From the NCBI RefSeq assembly GCF_000783395.1, contig NZ_JSFK01000001.1:1-64000 (forward strand): a DNA stretch of 64,000 bases, in the 5' to 3' direction. The first letter of the stretch is position 1. The number at the start of each line of letters is the position of its first letter. Under the pieces are notes generated by a model. The model was not told the DNA's origin. It saw nothing but the letters and a program-made list of their open reading frames with translations, and searched no databases. Source of the stretch: Pseudomonas chlororaphis. Lineage in GTDB: Bacteria > Pseudomonadota > Gammaproteobacteria > Pseudomonadales > Pseudomonadaceae. This document shows positions 55,158-64,000 of the stretch, piece by piece. A program made the position numbers and the translations under genes.

Positions 55158-56611
55158 CAGCGGTCTCCCTGTTTGGCCAGATGCTCGCGGGCCATGTCGT
55201 GCAGTGAGCGCGCGGCGGGTTTCGGCGCACTGTGATTTTGCGTCCACGGGCCGACGTTATTCGGCGTCAATGCACGCAGGCGCGTGGCGAAGAAGCCGAA
55301 CAATCGATACAAGATTGGCGAACTGTTGAGCCTGGCCCAGGCGTTCCAGATGAAACGTTCCTTGCGCGAATACTTGCTGCCCTGACCGCGCATCACTTGA
55401 TTCGGGCTGTCCGGGGCTTTGACGTTTTCTTCGCGCAGGCGTCGCAGGATCGCCGGGATCGGAATTTTTACCGGGCAAACTTCACCACAGGCACCGCACA
55501 GCGACGAAGCGCTCGGGTGATCCGGGACTTTCGCAAGGCCGACCATGTGCGGGGTGATGATTTTGCCGATCGGCCCCGGATACACCTCGCCATACGTGTG
55601 GCCGCCGACGCGGGTGTAGACCGGGCAGTGATTCATGCAGGCGCCGCAGCGGATGCAGTTCAAGGTCTGACGCAGTTCACTGTCGGCAAAGGCTTGGCTG
55701 CGTCCGTTGTCGAGCAGCACCAGATGCACTTCCTGCGGGCCGTCGAGTTCGTGTGCCTTGCGCGGCCCGGAGATCATGTTGACGTAAGTGGTGATCGGAA
55801 TGCCCAGCGCCGAACGCGTCAGCAATGACAACAGCGGCACCACGTCACGCAGGTTTTCCACGACTTTTTCGATGCCGGTGACGGCGATGTGCACCGGCGG
55901 CACGGTGGTGGTCATGCGCCCGTTGCCTTCGTTTTCCACCAGCAGCAGGGTGCCGGTTTCGGCGACGGCGAAGTTGACGCCGGAGACGCCGATGTCCGCT
56001 TCGAAGAATTTCTGCCGCAGGACTCTGCGACCGATCTGAATGAGTTGGTCAACGTCCTTGGTGTATTCCACGCCAAGTTTGTCGTGGAACAAGGACGCGA
56101 CCTGACCGGCATTCTTGTGGATCGCCGGCATAATGATGTGTGAAGGCTTCTCGTGGTCGAGCTGGACGATGTATTCCCCCATATCGGACTCCAGACATTC
56201 AATGTCCCGAGCCTCGAGGAAATGGTTCATCTCCATCTCTTCGCTGACCATCGATTTGCCCTTGATCACTTGCCGCGCCTCGTGAGCGCGGATGATCGAT
56301 AAGACGATGCCATTGGCCTCGTCCACCGTTTCCGCCCAGTGCACTGTCACACCGTTGCGGGTCAGGTTCTGTTCCAGTTGCTCGAGCAGGTCGGGCAGCT
56401 TGGACAGCGCGCGGGCTTTGATCGAGTTGCCCAGTGCGCGCAAATGTTCTCTTTCGTGGGCATCACTGAAAGCGGCTGCCCGCTTGACCATCAGTGAATC
56501 CATGGCAGTGCGGAAGTTGTTCCGTAGCTGCTGATCGCCCAAGGCATTGTGTGCCCGGGTGCGGAAATCTTCTTCTACGGCGACCGTAGGAATAATCGCG
56601 GAAGTGCTCAT
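55157..56611 (-). CDS. lutB: lactate utilization iron-sulfur protein LutB (YkgF)
   Basis: LutB is the iron-sulfur subunit. The 484-residue product has a LUD domain and, in its C-terminal half, two ferredoxin motifs: CIRCGACMNHCPVYTRVGG and CGACGEVCPVKIPI. It is adjacent to lutA and lutC with overlapping ends. The start at 56611 (MSTSAIIPTVAVEEDF) has GGAGG upstream and overlaps the lutA stop. Confidence 0.93.
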   Translation of the reverse strand: MSTSAIIPTVAVEEDFRTRAHNALGDQQLRNNFRTAMDSLMVKRAAAFSDAHEREHLRALGNSIKARALSKLPDLLEQLEQNLTRNGVTVHWAETVDEANGIVLSIIRAHEARQVIKGKSMVSEEMEMNHFLEARDIECLESDMGEYIVQLDHEKPSHIIMPAIHKNAGQVASLFHDKLGVEYTKDVDQLIQIGRRVLRQKFFEADIGVSGVNFAVAETGTLLLVENEGNGRMTTTVPPVHIAVTGIEKVVENLRDVVPLLSLLTRSALGIPITTYVNMISGPRKAHELDGPQEVHLVLLDNGRSQAFADSELRQTLNCIRCGACMNHCPVYTRVGGHTYGEVYPGPIGKIITPHMVGLAKVPDHPSASSLCGACGEVCPVKIPIPAILRRLREENVKAPDSPNQVMRGQGSKYSRKERFIWNAWARLNSSPILYRLFGFFATRLRALTPNNVGPWTQNHSAPKPAARSLHDMAREHLAKQGDR

Positions 56612-57432
56612 TGCGCACCTCCGGTTCGTTGCCACAAGAAGCTGGCGAGATGTTGCCCGCGCAGCGTTTCTTTTTGTTTCTCCAATGCGCCGTTGATGTT
56701 CATCAAACAGCCACAGTCGGCGCTCAGCACCTGATGCGCGCCGGAATCCTTCAGCGCTTTGGTCTTGTCAGCCACCATCGCGCCGGAAATGTCTGGCATA
56801 CGGACGCTGAATGTTCCGCCGAAGCCACAGCATTCGCTTTCGTGGTCATGGTTGACCCGTTCCACATTGCTCAACTGCGCCAACAGCTCGCGGCCGTGCA
56901 GGTGGGTATTCATTTCGCGGCGTGCCGAACACGAAGTGTGCAGCGCGACTTTGACCGGTGCGCCGCTGTCCTTGAGCTGCACTTTGCAGACGAACAGCAG
57001 AAACTCGGCCAGTTCATAGGTGCGGGCCGCGAGGGCCTGAACCTGTTTCAGCGTTTCCGGCTCATCCTTGAACAAGTCGGCGTAATGCTCGCGCAGCATG
57101 CCGGCGCAGGAACCCGAAGGCACCACCACCGGATAATCCCCGGCAAACAGCGCCAGTTGCGAGCGCGCTACCGTCCGTGCCTGCTCGGTGTAACCCGAGG
57201 TGTAGGCCGGCTGGCCGCAGCAACTCTGCCCTTGCGGATACTCGACCCGGATCCCTTCACGCTCCAGCAAGTGGATCGCGTCCATCCCGGCTTCGGGGTA
57301 GAACAGGTCGACCACGCACGTGCCGAACAGGTAGACCCGCGACGGTTTCTCGCTGGGGTATTGCCGAGGTTCGGGCAGCGGCGGTGCCACGCGGGTCGCG
57401 TTCGGCACAGCGTTATAAAAAAGCTCGCTCAT
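56608..57432 (-). CDS. lutA: lactate utilization protein LutA (YkgE)
   Basis: LutA is the CCG-domain subunit of the LutABC complex, which replaces or supplements the flavin LldD for L-lactate. The 274-residue product has two CCG motifs, SCCGQPAYTSGY and ECCGFGGTFSVRMPDIS. The start at 57432 gives the usual family start (MSELFYNAVPN). The gene is next after lldP, with a 172-base gap that holds two hairpins. Confidence 0.92.
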   Translation of the reverse strand: MSELFYNAVPNATRVAPPLPEPRQYPSEKPSRVYLFGTCVVDLFYPEAGMDAIHLLEREGIRVEYPQGQSCCGQPAYTSGYTEQARTVARSQLALFAGDYPVVVPSGSCAGMLREHYADLFKDEPETLKQVQALAARTYELAEFLLFVCKVQLKDSGAPVKVALHTSCSARREMNTHLHGRELLAQLSNVERVNHDHESECCGFGGTFSVRMPDISGAMVADKTKALKDSGAHQVLSADCGCLMNINGALEKQKETLRGQHLASFLWQRTGGAQ

Positions 57433-57471
57433 CAGGCGTGTCTCCGGGTGGTCCCGGTTATCCGTCCGCTG

Positions 57472-57567
57472 AGGCTGCTGAATATAGAGAGCGTTGCTTT
57501 CAGCAGCCTTACAGACCGGGTTGTGAATTGCTGACGCCGACATCACGAACCGGCGTCGGTTTTTTCC
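57472..57567. promoter_or_regulatory. two hairpins in the lldP-lutA gap
   Basis: AGGCTGCTGAA and TTCAGCAGCCT form an 11-base stem (57472-57482, 57499-57509). A second stem, GACGCCG...CGGCGTC, lies at about 57532-57559 and is followed by TTTTTT on the plus strand. Read leftwards neither has a U-tract, so they may act as RNA-stability or partial-attenuation elements between the permease and enzyme genes. Confidence 0.4.
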
Positions 57568-57604
57568 ATGCTTCTTGTAGACGTCTTGTAGGTTTCTTAT
57601 TGGT

Positions 57605-59299
57605 TTAGTGCACCAGCATGCCGGTGAGCCAGTAGGCCTGGGCCAAGGTGATCAGACCGACAATCGTTGCAAAGAATAGGCTGTGCTTGAGGGTGAAGCG
57701 GAACAGATCCGATTCCTTGCCTACCAATCCGGTCGCGGCGCAGGCCACTGCGATCGATTGTGGCGAGATCATTTTGCCGGTTACGCCGCCGCTGGTGTTC
57801 GCCGCGACCAGCAGGGTGTCGTTGACGCCGATCTGGTGGGCGGTGGTTGCTTGCAGCGAACTGAACAGGGCGTTGGACGAAGTATCCGAGCCAGTGAGGA
57901 ACACGCCGAGCCAGCCGAGGAATGGCGAGAAGAACGGGAACGCTGCGCCCGTACCGGCGAGTACTAGAGCCATGGTCGAAGACATGCCCGAGTAGTTGGT
58001 GACGAAGGCGAACGCCAGCACCATACCGATCGACAGAATTGGCCAGCGCAGTTCGTAGAAGGTCTCTTTCAAAGTGGTCAGACCAGTTTTGAAATTGATC
58101 TTCAGTACCAGCATCGAGATCAGCGCGGAGAAGAAAATCGCCGTGCCGGTCGCGGAAATCGGGTCGAGTTTGAACACTGCTGGAATGGCGGTCGGAGCGG
58201 CCACGATCGGTGCGGTCTTGATCACCAGTTGATCAAGGTGCGGAATCGCGAAGTTGAACACCCAGCTGTACATCGAGCCGCCAGCGGCGAACATCGCTTT
58301 GAAAGGCTTGAGGGTCCAGATGGTCACCAGCACGGTGAGGATCAGGAACGGCGACCAGGCTTTGAAAATTTCCCCGAGGCTGTAAGGCGAAGCCACGGTG
58401 GTGCGTTTCTGGCCGAAACCGCCGACGCTGGCGGTCACCACCGAAGCTGACACGGCACCGGCGATGTGTTGGCCGGCGGCGCGTTTCGGCTGCCAGACTT
58501 TCAGGAACAGAGTCAGCGAGATCAGGCTGGCCAGCGCCGAGGTGATGTCTGGCAACTCTGGACCGATGAAGTTCGAGGTGAAGTATTGGGTGATGGCGAA
58601 GCTCAAGCCTGCAACCAGTGCAGCCGGCCAGGTTTCACGCACACCGCGTAGGCCGTCCATCATGAACACCAGCCAGAACGGCACGAACAGCGACAGCAGC
58701 GGCAGTTGGCGACCGGTCATGGCGCCGATTTTGAACGCGTCGATGCCGGTGACTTGGCCGGCAACAATGATCGGAATCCCCAGAGCACCGAACGCAACCG
58801 GCGCGGTGTTGGCAATCAGGCACAGGCCGGCGGCGTACAGCGGGTTGAAACCCAGGCCGACGAGGAGTGCGGCAGTAATCGCCACGGGTGCGCCGAAACC
58901 GGCGGCACCCTCCAGGAACGCACCGAAGCAAAAACCGATCAGCAGCACTTGCAGGCGCTGGTCGTCAGTAATCGATAGCACCGAACTGCGAATGACCTCG
59001 AACTGACCACTTTTGACCGTCAGTTTGTAGAGGAATACCGCTGCGACAATGATCCAGGCAATCGGCCACAGACCGTAGGCGAAACCATAACCGGCGGCGG
59101 CGAAGGCCATGTCGACCGGCATCTGGAACGCGAAGATCGCCACGGCAATCGACAGCGCGAGAGTGATGCTCCCGGCCACATGGCCCTTGAGGCGGAACAC
59201 CGCCAACGCGAGAAAGAAGAAAACGATGGGGATGACGGCCGCGAGTGCGGACACGCCGAGACTGCCGAGCGGGCTGTAGAGCTGTTGCCAGGTTTGCAT
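57605..59299 (-). CDS. lldP: L-lactate permease
   Basis: LldP imports lactate (and glycolate) with protons. The 564-residue product is hydrophobic with about 12-14 helices and shows the family motifs [56 protein letters not shown] and SNALFSSLQ. It is the first gene of the leftward operon lldP-lutA-lutB-lutC-dld and is divergent from lldR. Confidence 0.95.
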   Translation of the reverse strand: MQTWQQLYSPLGSLGVSALAAVIPIVFFFLALAVFRLKGHVAGSITLALSIAVAIFAFQMPVDMAFAAAGYGFAYGLWPIAWIIVAAVFLYKLTVKSGQFEVIRSSVLSITDDQRLQVLLIGFCFGAFLEGAAGFGAPVAITAALLVGLGFNPLYAAGLCLIANTAPVAFGALGIPIIVAGQVTGIDAFKIGAMTGRQLPLLSLFVPFWLVFMMDGLRGVRETWPAALVAGLSFAITQYFTSNFIGPELPDITSALASLISLTLFLKVWQPKRAAGQHIAGAVSASVVTASVGGFGQKRTTVASPYSLGEIFKAWSPFLILTVLVTIWTLKPFKAMFAAGGSMYSWVFNFAIPHLDQLVIKTAPIVAAPTAIPAVFKLDPISATGTAIFFSALISMLVLKINFKTGLTTLKETFYELRWPILSIGMVLAFAFVTNYSGMSSTMALVLAGTGAAFPFFSPFLGWLGVFLTGSDTSSNALFSSLQATTAHQIGVNDTLLVAANTSGGVTGKMISPQSIAVACAATGLVGKESDLFRFTLKHSLFFATIVGLITLAQAYWLTGMLVH

Positions 59300-59350
59300 A
59301 TGGGGTGGCCCCTAATTGTTGTTGGTCAGGCACTGTCAGCGTTCTTGGAT

Positions 59351-59367
59351 AATTGGTAAGACCAATT
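59351..59367. promoter_or_regulatory. LldR operator palindrome
   Basis: AATTGGTAAGACCAATT is a 17-base palindrome between lldP and lldR. It closely resembles the E. coli LldR operator AATTGGCCCTACCAATT. It lies 52 bases before the lldP start and would repress the permease operon in the absence of lactate. Binding is inferred from the match and position. Confidence 0.78.
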
Positions 59368-59561
59368 TACAATCGCTGTTGGCTAGGGTAAAAGCCTTGA
59401 TGGCGGTGTGTCAATTTGCCGCCCTAAAACTTTTGTCGAACAGGCGGTGCAGATCGCATCTGATCCGGTTTCGGCAACTGGCGTCTGGTAGGTGTCGAGA
59501 AGGCGCCGATAGGCCAGAATAGAGAGCCCGGCGAGCGGTCGGGATCGTGGAGAAATGAGTT

Positions 59562-60329
59562 ATGGGGTTTGATCAGATACGTCAGCGCCGTTTGTCTGAC
59601 GATATTGTCGAGCGACTTGAGGGGATGATCCTTGAGGGCACGCTGAAGTCCGGCGAACGGCTTCCGGCGGAGCGCACGCTGGCCGAACAATTTGGCGTAT
59701 CACGGCCGTCGCTGCGTGAAGCGATTCAGAAACTGGCAGCCAAAGGTCTGCTGGTCAGTCGCCAGGGCGGCGGCAATTATGTGGTGGAGAGTCTGGGCTC
59801 GACGTTCAGTGATCCGCTGTTGCAGCTGCTTGAAAGCAACCCCGAGGCACAACGCGATCTACTGGAATTTCGGCACACTCTGGAGGCATCGTGCGCCTAT
59901 TACGCCGCATTACGCGCGACTGATGTCGATCGCGAGCGGTTGACCGCAGCGTTCGAAGAGCTGCAGGACTGCTATTCGCGCCACGATGAAGTCAGCCGGG
60001 CGGAAGAGGGCGCGGCGGATGCGAAATTTCATCTGGCGATTGCCGAGGCCAGCCATAACGCTGTGTTGCTGCACACTATTCGCGGCTTGTTCGATCTGCT
60101 CAAGCGCAACGTGGTCACCAACATCGGCGGCATGTACAAGCAGCGCACGGAAACCCGCGACATGCTGATCACTCAGCATCGGGAATTGTATCTGGCGATT
60201 ATCGAAGGTCGTGCGGAACAGGCGCGTGAGGTTTCCAGCCGACATATTTTGTATGTGCAGGAAGTGCTGGAAGAGGTGCGGCAGGAGGTTCAGCGCATGG
60301 CTCGGGCGGAGCGGCGCAAGGGGATGTGA
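59562..60329 (+). CDS. lldR: FadR-family lactate regulator LldR
   Basis: LldR is a GntR/FadR-type repressor released by lactate. The 255-residue product has a GntR winged HTH (SDDIVERLEGMILEGTLKSGERLPAERTLAEQFGVSRPSLREAIQKLAAKGLL) and an all-helical FCD effector domain (LLEFRHTLEASCAYYAA; MLITQHRELYLAIIEG). It is divergent from lldP with the palindrome between them. Confidence 0.92.
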   Translation: MGFDQIRQRRLSDDIVERLEGMILEGTLKSGERLPAERTLAEQFGVSRPSLREAIQKLAAKGLLVSRQGGGNYVVESLGSTFSDPLLQLLESNPEAQRDLLEFRHTLEASCAYYAALRATDVDRERLTAAFEELQDCYSRHDEVSRAEEGAADAKFHLAIAEASHNAVLLHTIRGLFDLLKRNVVTNIGGMYKQRTETRDMLITQHRELYLAIIEGRAEQAREVSSRHILYVQEVLEEVRQEVQRMARAERRKGM

Positions 60330-60335
60330 TTCTTT

Positions 60336-60422
60336 AAAGCAAAAGATCGCAGCCTGCGGCAGCTCCTACACTGGAATATGTATTTCCCTGTAGGAGCTGT
60401 CGCAGGCTGCGATCTTTGCTTT
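60336..60422. repeat. REP pair (BIME), TGTAGGAGCTG type
   Basis: AAAGCAAAAGATCGCAGCCTGC...CTCCTACA faces its inverse TGTAGGAGCTGTCGCAGGCTGCGATC...TTTGCTTT across about 18 bases. It separates lldR from the 3' end of smpB and may serve as a shared terminator. Confidence 0.88.
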
Positions 60423-60433
60423 CGGGGGGAAGA

Positions 60434-60916
60434 CTAGTCTTCCTTGCCCTTGTTGCGCACCGCGCGCTGCAGTTCACGACCGGCATCGCGCTCGCGCTCG
60501 GTGTCACGCTTGTCGTATTCCTTCTTGCCCTTGCCCAGAGCGATCTCGCACTTGACCATGTGCTTGCTCCAGTACCAGGACAGGCAGACGCAGGCATAAC
60601 CCTTTTGCTGTACAGCAGCGGCGAGTTTTTCCAGCTCGCGGCGGTTGAGCAGCAATTTGCGTGTGCGCACCGGGTCGGCGATGACGTGGGTGCTTGCGGT
60701 CATCAGAGGCGTGATGTGGCTGCCGAGCAACCACGCTTCGCCATCCTTGAGCAGGACATAGCTGTCGACCAGCTGTAGCTTGCTTGCCCGCAGACTTTTT
60801 ACTTCCCAGCCGGCCAGGACCAGACCAGCCTCGAACTTGTGTTCGATGAAGTAATCGTGTCGCGCCTTTTTGTTCTGCGCGATGGTCCCTGTTGGGTGTT
60901 TCTTCTGTTTAGCCAT
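60434..60916 (-). CDS. smpB: SsrA-binding protein SmpB
   Basis: SmpB binds tmRNA and is essential for trans-translation. The 160-residue product shows the family's N-terminal [39 protein letters not shown] and the C-terminal basic tail. The start at 60916 is the common MAKQKKHP beginning. It lies divergent from a sodium-dependent transporter gene. Confidence 0.95.
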   Translation of the reverse strand: MAKQKKHPTGTIAQNKKARHDYFIEHKFEAGLVLAGWEVKSLRASKLQLVDSYVLLKDGEAWLLGSHITPLMTASTHVIADPVRTRKLLLNRRELEKLAAAVQQKGYACVCLSWYWSKHMVKCEIALGKGKKEYDKRDTERERDAGRELQRAVRNKGKED

Positions 60917-61035
60917 AGGGGCGGCATTATATGGAGATAAACGGCTGTCGGCTACGGTGATGCTGCGTGCTTGAGCAGGTTGAGTGAATCCCGGACAATG
61001 CGGCCTCATTTTCTAACGCTTGGGCGTGATAAACG

Positions 61036-62439
61036 ATGTCGACAGACAAGGTTTCTGTCCACGGCAGTTGGGCTAGCCGCTGGGTATTCATACTCGCCGC
61101 GACCGGTTCGGCCGTGGGACTGGGTAGTATCTGGAAGTTCCCCTACATGGTCGGGGTCTACGGCGGCGGCGCCTTTGTGCTGATGTTTCTGGCGTGCATC
61201 GCGCTGATCGGCATCCCGGTCATGCTCGCTGAAACCCTGATCGGCCGACGTGCCCGGCAAAGTCCGGCGAACGCCTTGAAGGTGCTGGCGCTGGAAGCCG
61301 GGCACTCGGGCAAGTGGTCGTGGGGGGCGTTTGCCGGGATGATCACGGCGTTGCTGATTTTGTCTTTCTATAGTGTGGTCGGCGGCTGGTCGCTGGACTA
61401 CATCGTCGACATGGGTCGTGGCGATTTCCAGGGCGCCACGGCCGACCAGGTCGGCGCTTATTTCGGCAATGTCATCTCCAATCCATGGCGCCTGACACTT
61501 TGGCACACGATTTTCATGCTGCTGTCGGCCTTCGTCATCGCCAAGGGCGTGGTCGCCGGGCTTGAGCGCAGCCTGCGCATCATGATGCCGCTGCTGTTCG
61601 TGATGATCCTGGTATTGCTGGGTTACAGCATGACCACTGGGCATTTCATGGAAGGCGTGCATTTCATGTTCGACTTCCACCCGGAAAAAGTCCTCGACGG
61701 TTTGTTGCCGGCGATGGGGCATGCGTTCTTCTCGCTGAGCGTCGGTGTTGGCTCGATCATGATTTACGGCGCTTACATGCCGAAGAGTTCGTCGTTGTCC
61801 GGCACGGTCGTCGGCGTGGCACTGCTCGACACGTTTGTTTCGCTGATCGCCGGTCTGGCCCTGTTCCCGATTGTGTTTGCCGGAGGCCTGAATCCTAGCG
61901 AGGGGCCTGGACTGATGTTCGTCAGTCTGCCATTTGCCTTTGGTAATGTGGCTTTCGGTCAATTGATGGGCGTGGTGTTCTTTGTGCTGGTGGCGATTGC
62001 GGCATGGAGTTCGGCGATCTCGCTTCTGGAACCGATGGTTGCCTATCTGGTTGAGCGCACGAAAGTCAGCCGCGCCTGGGTGACTTTCTGGCTGGCGTTC
62101 ATCTGCTGGTTCGTCGGTCTGGGCACGGTGTTCTCCTTCAATATCTGGAAGGAAGCCAAATTTTTCGTGAACGAAGGCGGGATGTTCCATCTCTACCAAT
62201 GGGGTGCGCAGAGCGGTCTGGACTTCTTTGGCGTGATCGATTTCTTCACCTCGCGGATCATGTTGCCGCTCGGTGGCCTGTGTTTTGTGCTGTTTGCCGG
62301 ATGGGTGATGGGGCGTGAAGCGGTACGCGACGAGTTGTCGATCCGCAACCCGGCACTTTTCGCCCTGTCTTTGTTTTTGATGCGCTACGTGGCGCCCATC
62401 GGCATTCTTGTAGTGTTTGCCGCTCAGCTCTGGAAGTAA
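61036..62439 (+). CDS. sodium-dependent neurotransmitter-symporter-family transporter
   Basis: The 467-residue membrane protein is of the NSS (SNF) family: its first helix has GSAVGLGSIWKFPYMVGVYGGGAFVLMF, which carries the sodium- and substrate-binding unwound segment. About 11-12 helices follow. Bacterial NSS proteins move amino acids with sodium. The substrate here is not assignable. It is inserted between smpB and ratA, genes that are adjacent in E. coli. Confidence 0.9.
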   Translation: MSTDKVSVHGSWASRWVFILAATGSAVGLGSIWKFPYMVGVYGGGAFVLMFLACIALIGIPVMLAETLIGRRARQSPANALKVLALEAGHSGKWSWGAFAGMITALLILSFYSVVGGWSLDYIVDMGRGDFQGATADQVGAYFGNVISNPWRLTLWHTIFMLLSAFVIAKGVVAGLERSLRIMMPLLFVMILVLLGYSMTTGHFMEGVHFMFDFHPEKVLDGLLPAMGHAFFSLSVGVGSIMIYGAYMPKSSSLSGTVVGVALLDTFVSLIAGLALFPIVFAGGLNPSEGPGLMFVSLPFAFGNVAFGQLMGVVFFVLVAIAAWSSAISLLEPMVAYLVERTKVSRAWVTFWLAFICWFVGLGTVFSFNIWKEAKFFVNEGGMFHLYQWGAQSGLDFFGVIDFFTSRIMLPLGGLCFVLFAGWVMGREAVRDELSIRNPALFALSLFLMRYVAPIGILVVFAAQLWK

Positions 62440-62446
62440 CGCTCAC

Positions 62447-62881
62447 ATGACGACACATATTCAACGATCGGCGCTGCTGCCGTACCCGGCGCAATTTCTC
62501 TACGACCTGGTCAACGACGTGGCGCGCTACCCGGAATTTCTGCCGTGGTGCTCGTCCGCTGAAGTGCTGGAAAGTTCGCCGGAGCACATGCGCGCCAGTG
62601 TGGGAGTGGCCAAGGGCGGTCTCAGTCAGCATTTTGTGACGCGCAATACGCTGGTGCCGGGGCAGTCGATTGAGATGAACCTGGAAGAAGGTCCGTTCAA
62701 TCAGTTGCACGGCGTCTGGGTGTTCAAGGTGTTGAATGAGAAGGCGTGCAAGATCAGTCTGGATCTGTCGTTCGACTATGCCGGGCCGCTGGTGCGTGCG
62801 ACGTTGGGGCCGCTGTTCAATCAGGCCGCCAATACGCTGGTGGACGCGTTCTGCCAGCGCGCCAAGCAGATGCATGGTTAA
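62447..62881 (+). CDS. ratA: RatA-family protein (START/COQ10-like)
   Basis: The 144-residue protein has a START-like fold of the COQ10/RatA family (QRSALLPYPAQFLYDLVNDVARYPEFLPWCSSAEVLE). RatA was described in E. coli as an inhibitor of 70S ribosome association. The COQ10 relatives bind ubiquinone, so a respiratory role is equally possible. The start at 62447 has the usual family N-terminus. Its end overlaps ratB by eight bases. Confidence 0.9.
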   Translation: MTTHIQRSALLPYPAQFLYDLVNDVARYPEFLPWCSSAEVLESSPEHMRASVGVAKGGLSQHFVTRNTLVPGQSIEMNLEEGPFNQLHGVWVFKVLNEKACKISLDLSFDYAGPLVRATLGPLFNQAANTLVDAFCQRAKQMHG

Positions 62882-63188
62882 GACTGTGATCGAGATAGAG
62901 GTGGTGTACGCGGCCGTGGATCGTCAGGTTTTGCGCTCGGTTAGCGTAAATGAGGGCGCAACGGTGCGGGCTGCGGTGCTTGCGTCGGGTATCGCTAGCG
63001 AGTTCCCTGAGCTGAATCTGACGGAGTGCCCGCTGGGCATCTTCGGCAAAGTGGTGGCTGACCCGGATTCGCGGGTGATTCAGGCGGGCGAGCGCATCGA
63101 GATTTACCGCCCGTTGCTCGCCGATCCAAAAGAGGTTCGCCGTCTGCGTGCGGCCAAGGCTGCCGAAGCCAAGGCCCGAAACGCGTAA
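62874..63188 (+). CDS. ratB: RnfH-family protein (RatB)
   Basis: The 104-residue protein has the ubiquitin-like RnfH fold: IEVVYAAVDRQVLRSVSVNEGATVRAAVLASG and VIQAGERIEIYRPLLADPKEVRRLRAA. It is encoded beside ratA in many gammaproteobacteria. It starts at the ATG inside the ratA 3' end (62874). Function is not established. Confidence 0.9.
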   Translation: MVKTVIEIEVVYAAVDRQVLRSVSVNEGATVRAAVLASGIASEFPELNLTECPLGIFGKVVADPDSRVIQAGERIEIYRPLLADPKEVRRLRAAKAAEAKARNA

Positions 63189-63204
63189 AAACCAAATCGC
63201 AGAC

Positions 63205-63237
63205 AATAAAAAACCCGGAATTTCCGGGTTTTTTATT
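63205..63237. terminator. bidirectional terminator between ratB and bamE
   Basis: AATAAAAAACCCGGAA pairs with TTCCGGGTTTTTTATT. T-runs follow on both strands and serve the convergent ratB and bamE genes. Confidence 0.93.
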
Positions 63238-63247
63238 GCGTCGCAAA

Positions 63248-63775
63248 TTATTGCGGCGAGGTGTCCAGCGGCTCAGGTGTCGGAACCGGAACGGTTTCCA
63301 CACCATCGACGTCCTTCTGGATCTGATCCAGCAAGGAACCTGGCTTCACCGGTTTTTCCGGTTTTGGCTTCTCGGCGTTTTCAGCAGGAGCGGTCACCGT
63401 AGTGCCACTGTCCTTGCCGAGAATGGCTTCGTCACGGCTTACGCCCGGCATAAAGTCACCGGACAGGCTGACAAGCTGGTCGTTTGAGTTGAAAATAACG
63501 CTGATGCGTTCCTGTTGGCGTTCACCGCCACCCGGTTGCAGGCTGTACAGATAATCCCAGCGATCGGCATGGAACGTGTCGACAAGCAGAGGGTTACCCA
63601 TGATAAACCGTACTTGCGGCCGGGTCATTCCCGGGCGTAACTGGTCTATCATGTCCTGCGTGACGACATTGCCCTGCTGGATGTCGATTTTGTAAACCCC
63701 GGGGAATGAACAACCGGCGAGTGCGAGCAGTCCCACAAAGGTGAAACTGGTTAGCAAGAGCTTGGTGTTTTGCAT
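63248..63775 (-). CDS. bamE: outer-membrane assembly lipoprotein BamE (OmlA/SmpA)
   Basis: BamE is a lipoprotein of the BAM beta-barrel assembly complex. The 175-residue product has a lipobox ending at Cys22 (LLALAGC) and the SmpA/OmlA domain with [37 protein letters not shown] proline-rich C-terminal extension makes it longer than E. coli BamE. It is divergent from fur, the known Pseudomonas omlA-fur layout. Confidence 0.94.
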   Translation of the reverse strand: MQNTKLLLTSFTFVGLLALAGCSFPGVYKIDIQQGNVVTQDMIDQLRPGMTRPQVRFIMGNPLLVDTFHADRWDYLYSLQPGGGERQQERISVIFNSNDQLVSLSGDFMPGVSRDEAILGKDSGTTVTAPAENAEKPKPEKPVKPGSLLDQIQKDVDGVETVPVPTPEPLDTSPQ

Positions 63776-63872
63776 CGGTGGGCGACTTCCACTATCTTGG
63801 CTGGGACAACGTAAACGCCGATCATACCCGCATTAAGAGAAGCTGCGAAGCAGCATCGCGAGAAAGCTGACC

Positions 63873-64000
63873 ATGGTTGAAAATAGCGAACTACGCAAAG
63901 CCGGCCTTAAAGTGACCCTGCCACGGGTCAAGATCCTGCAAATGCTCGACTCTACAGAGCAGCGTCACATGAGCGCCGAGGACGTCTACAAGGCGTTGAT
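63873..64000 (+). CDS. fur: ferric uptake regulator Fur, N-terminal part only
   Basis: Fur represses iron-uptake genes when loaded with Fe2+. The window holds the first 42 codons plus two bases; the rest lies past the end. The visible part MVENSELRKAGLKVTLPRVKILQML and RHMSAEDVYKAL is a standard Fur winged-HTH N-terminus. It is divergent from bamE, as in other pseudomonads. Confidence 0.95.
   Translation, partial: MVENSELRKAGLKVTLPRVKILQMLDSTEQRHMSAEDVYKAL

Overview
The window is a GC-rich stretch of a Pseudomonas chromosome, most likely of the P. fluorescens group. The grounds are the recC-recB-recD order, the yfiR-yfiN-yfiB operon, the smpB/ratA/ratB/bamE/fur neighbourhood, a tmRNA with the tag ANDDQYGVALAA, and many REP/BIME hairpins of the types GTGGGAGC...GCTCCCAC and TGTAGGAGC...GCTCCTACA. 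No tRNA, rRNA, prophage, insertion sequence or CRISPR array was seen. Species assignment is inference.

Layout. 1-9.4 kb: recC, recB and recD (RecBCD exonuclease). 9.4-11.8 kb: yfiR-yfiN-yfiB, a periplasmic switch for cyclic-di-GMP. 11.8-15.4 kb: a LysR regulator divergent from mmsA-mmsB (valine catabolism). 15.5-21.9 kb: single genes (cupin, MerR, two flavodoxin-fold quinone reductases, two LysR regulators, a TauE/SafE exporter, an ABM-type monooxygenase, a nucleoside-diphosphate-sugar-epimerase-like SDR). 22.0-26.8 kb: a 53-residue ORF, BIMEs, then a GntP permease / RpiR regulator / N-acyl-D-amino-acid deacylase operon and a VOC protein. 26.8-28.0 kb: repeat-rich DNA with a DUF6124 gene behind an unusual hairpin array. 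28.0-39.1 kb: an AraC regulator, then an alkyl-DHAP-synthase-like flavoprotein, a GlpD-like dehydrogenase, an FGGY kinase, a secreted zinc phospholipase C/P1-nuclease-like protein and a DUF1302/DUF1329 envelope pair. 39.2-40.4 kb: a FitAB toxin-antitoxin pair and an orphan HigA-like antitoxin. 40.5-46.3 kb: a chemoreceptor and envelope-lipid genes (heptose-phosphate phosphatase-like, PAP2 phosphatase, GT39 transferase), then an acetyltransferase. 46.4-51.5 kb: small or uncharacterised proteins, DUF2252, an EamA exporter with a histidine-rich tail, and ssrA. 51.7-60.3 kb: the complete lactate system (dld, lutC, lutB, lutA, lldP, divergent lldR). 60.4-64 kb: smpB, an NSS transporter, ratA-ratB, bamE and the first part of fur.

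The most interesting candidate is the 29-39 kb cluster. Its first three enzymes (AGPS-like, GlpD-like, FGGY kinase) run close together on one strand behind an AraC regulator. They would fit a route that phosphorylates 1-O-alkylglycerol, oxidises it to alkyl-dihydroxyacetone phosphate and breaks or exchanges the ether bond. The phospholipase C-like protein and the DUF1302/DUF1329 pair could release and import the lipid. This reading is inference from family membership and gene order. Other points worth following are the hairpin array ahead of the DUF6124 gene, a palindrome overlapping the fitA start, the orphan HigA, and a compound inverted-repeat element at 26.85-27.03 kb.
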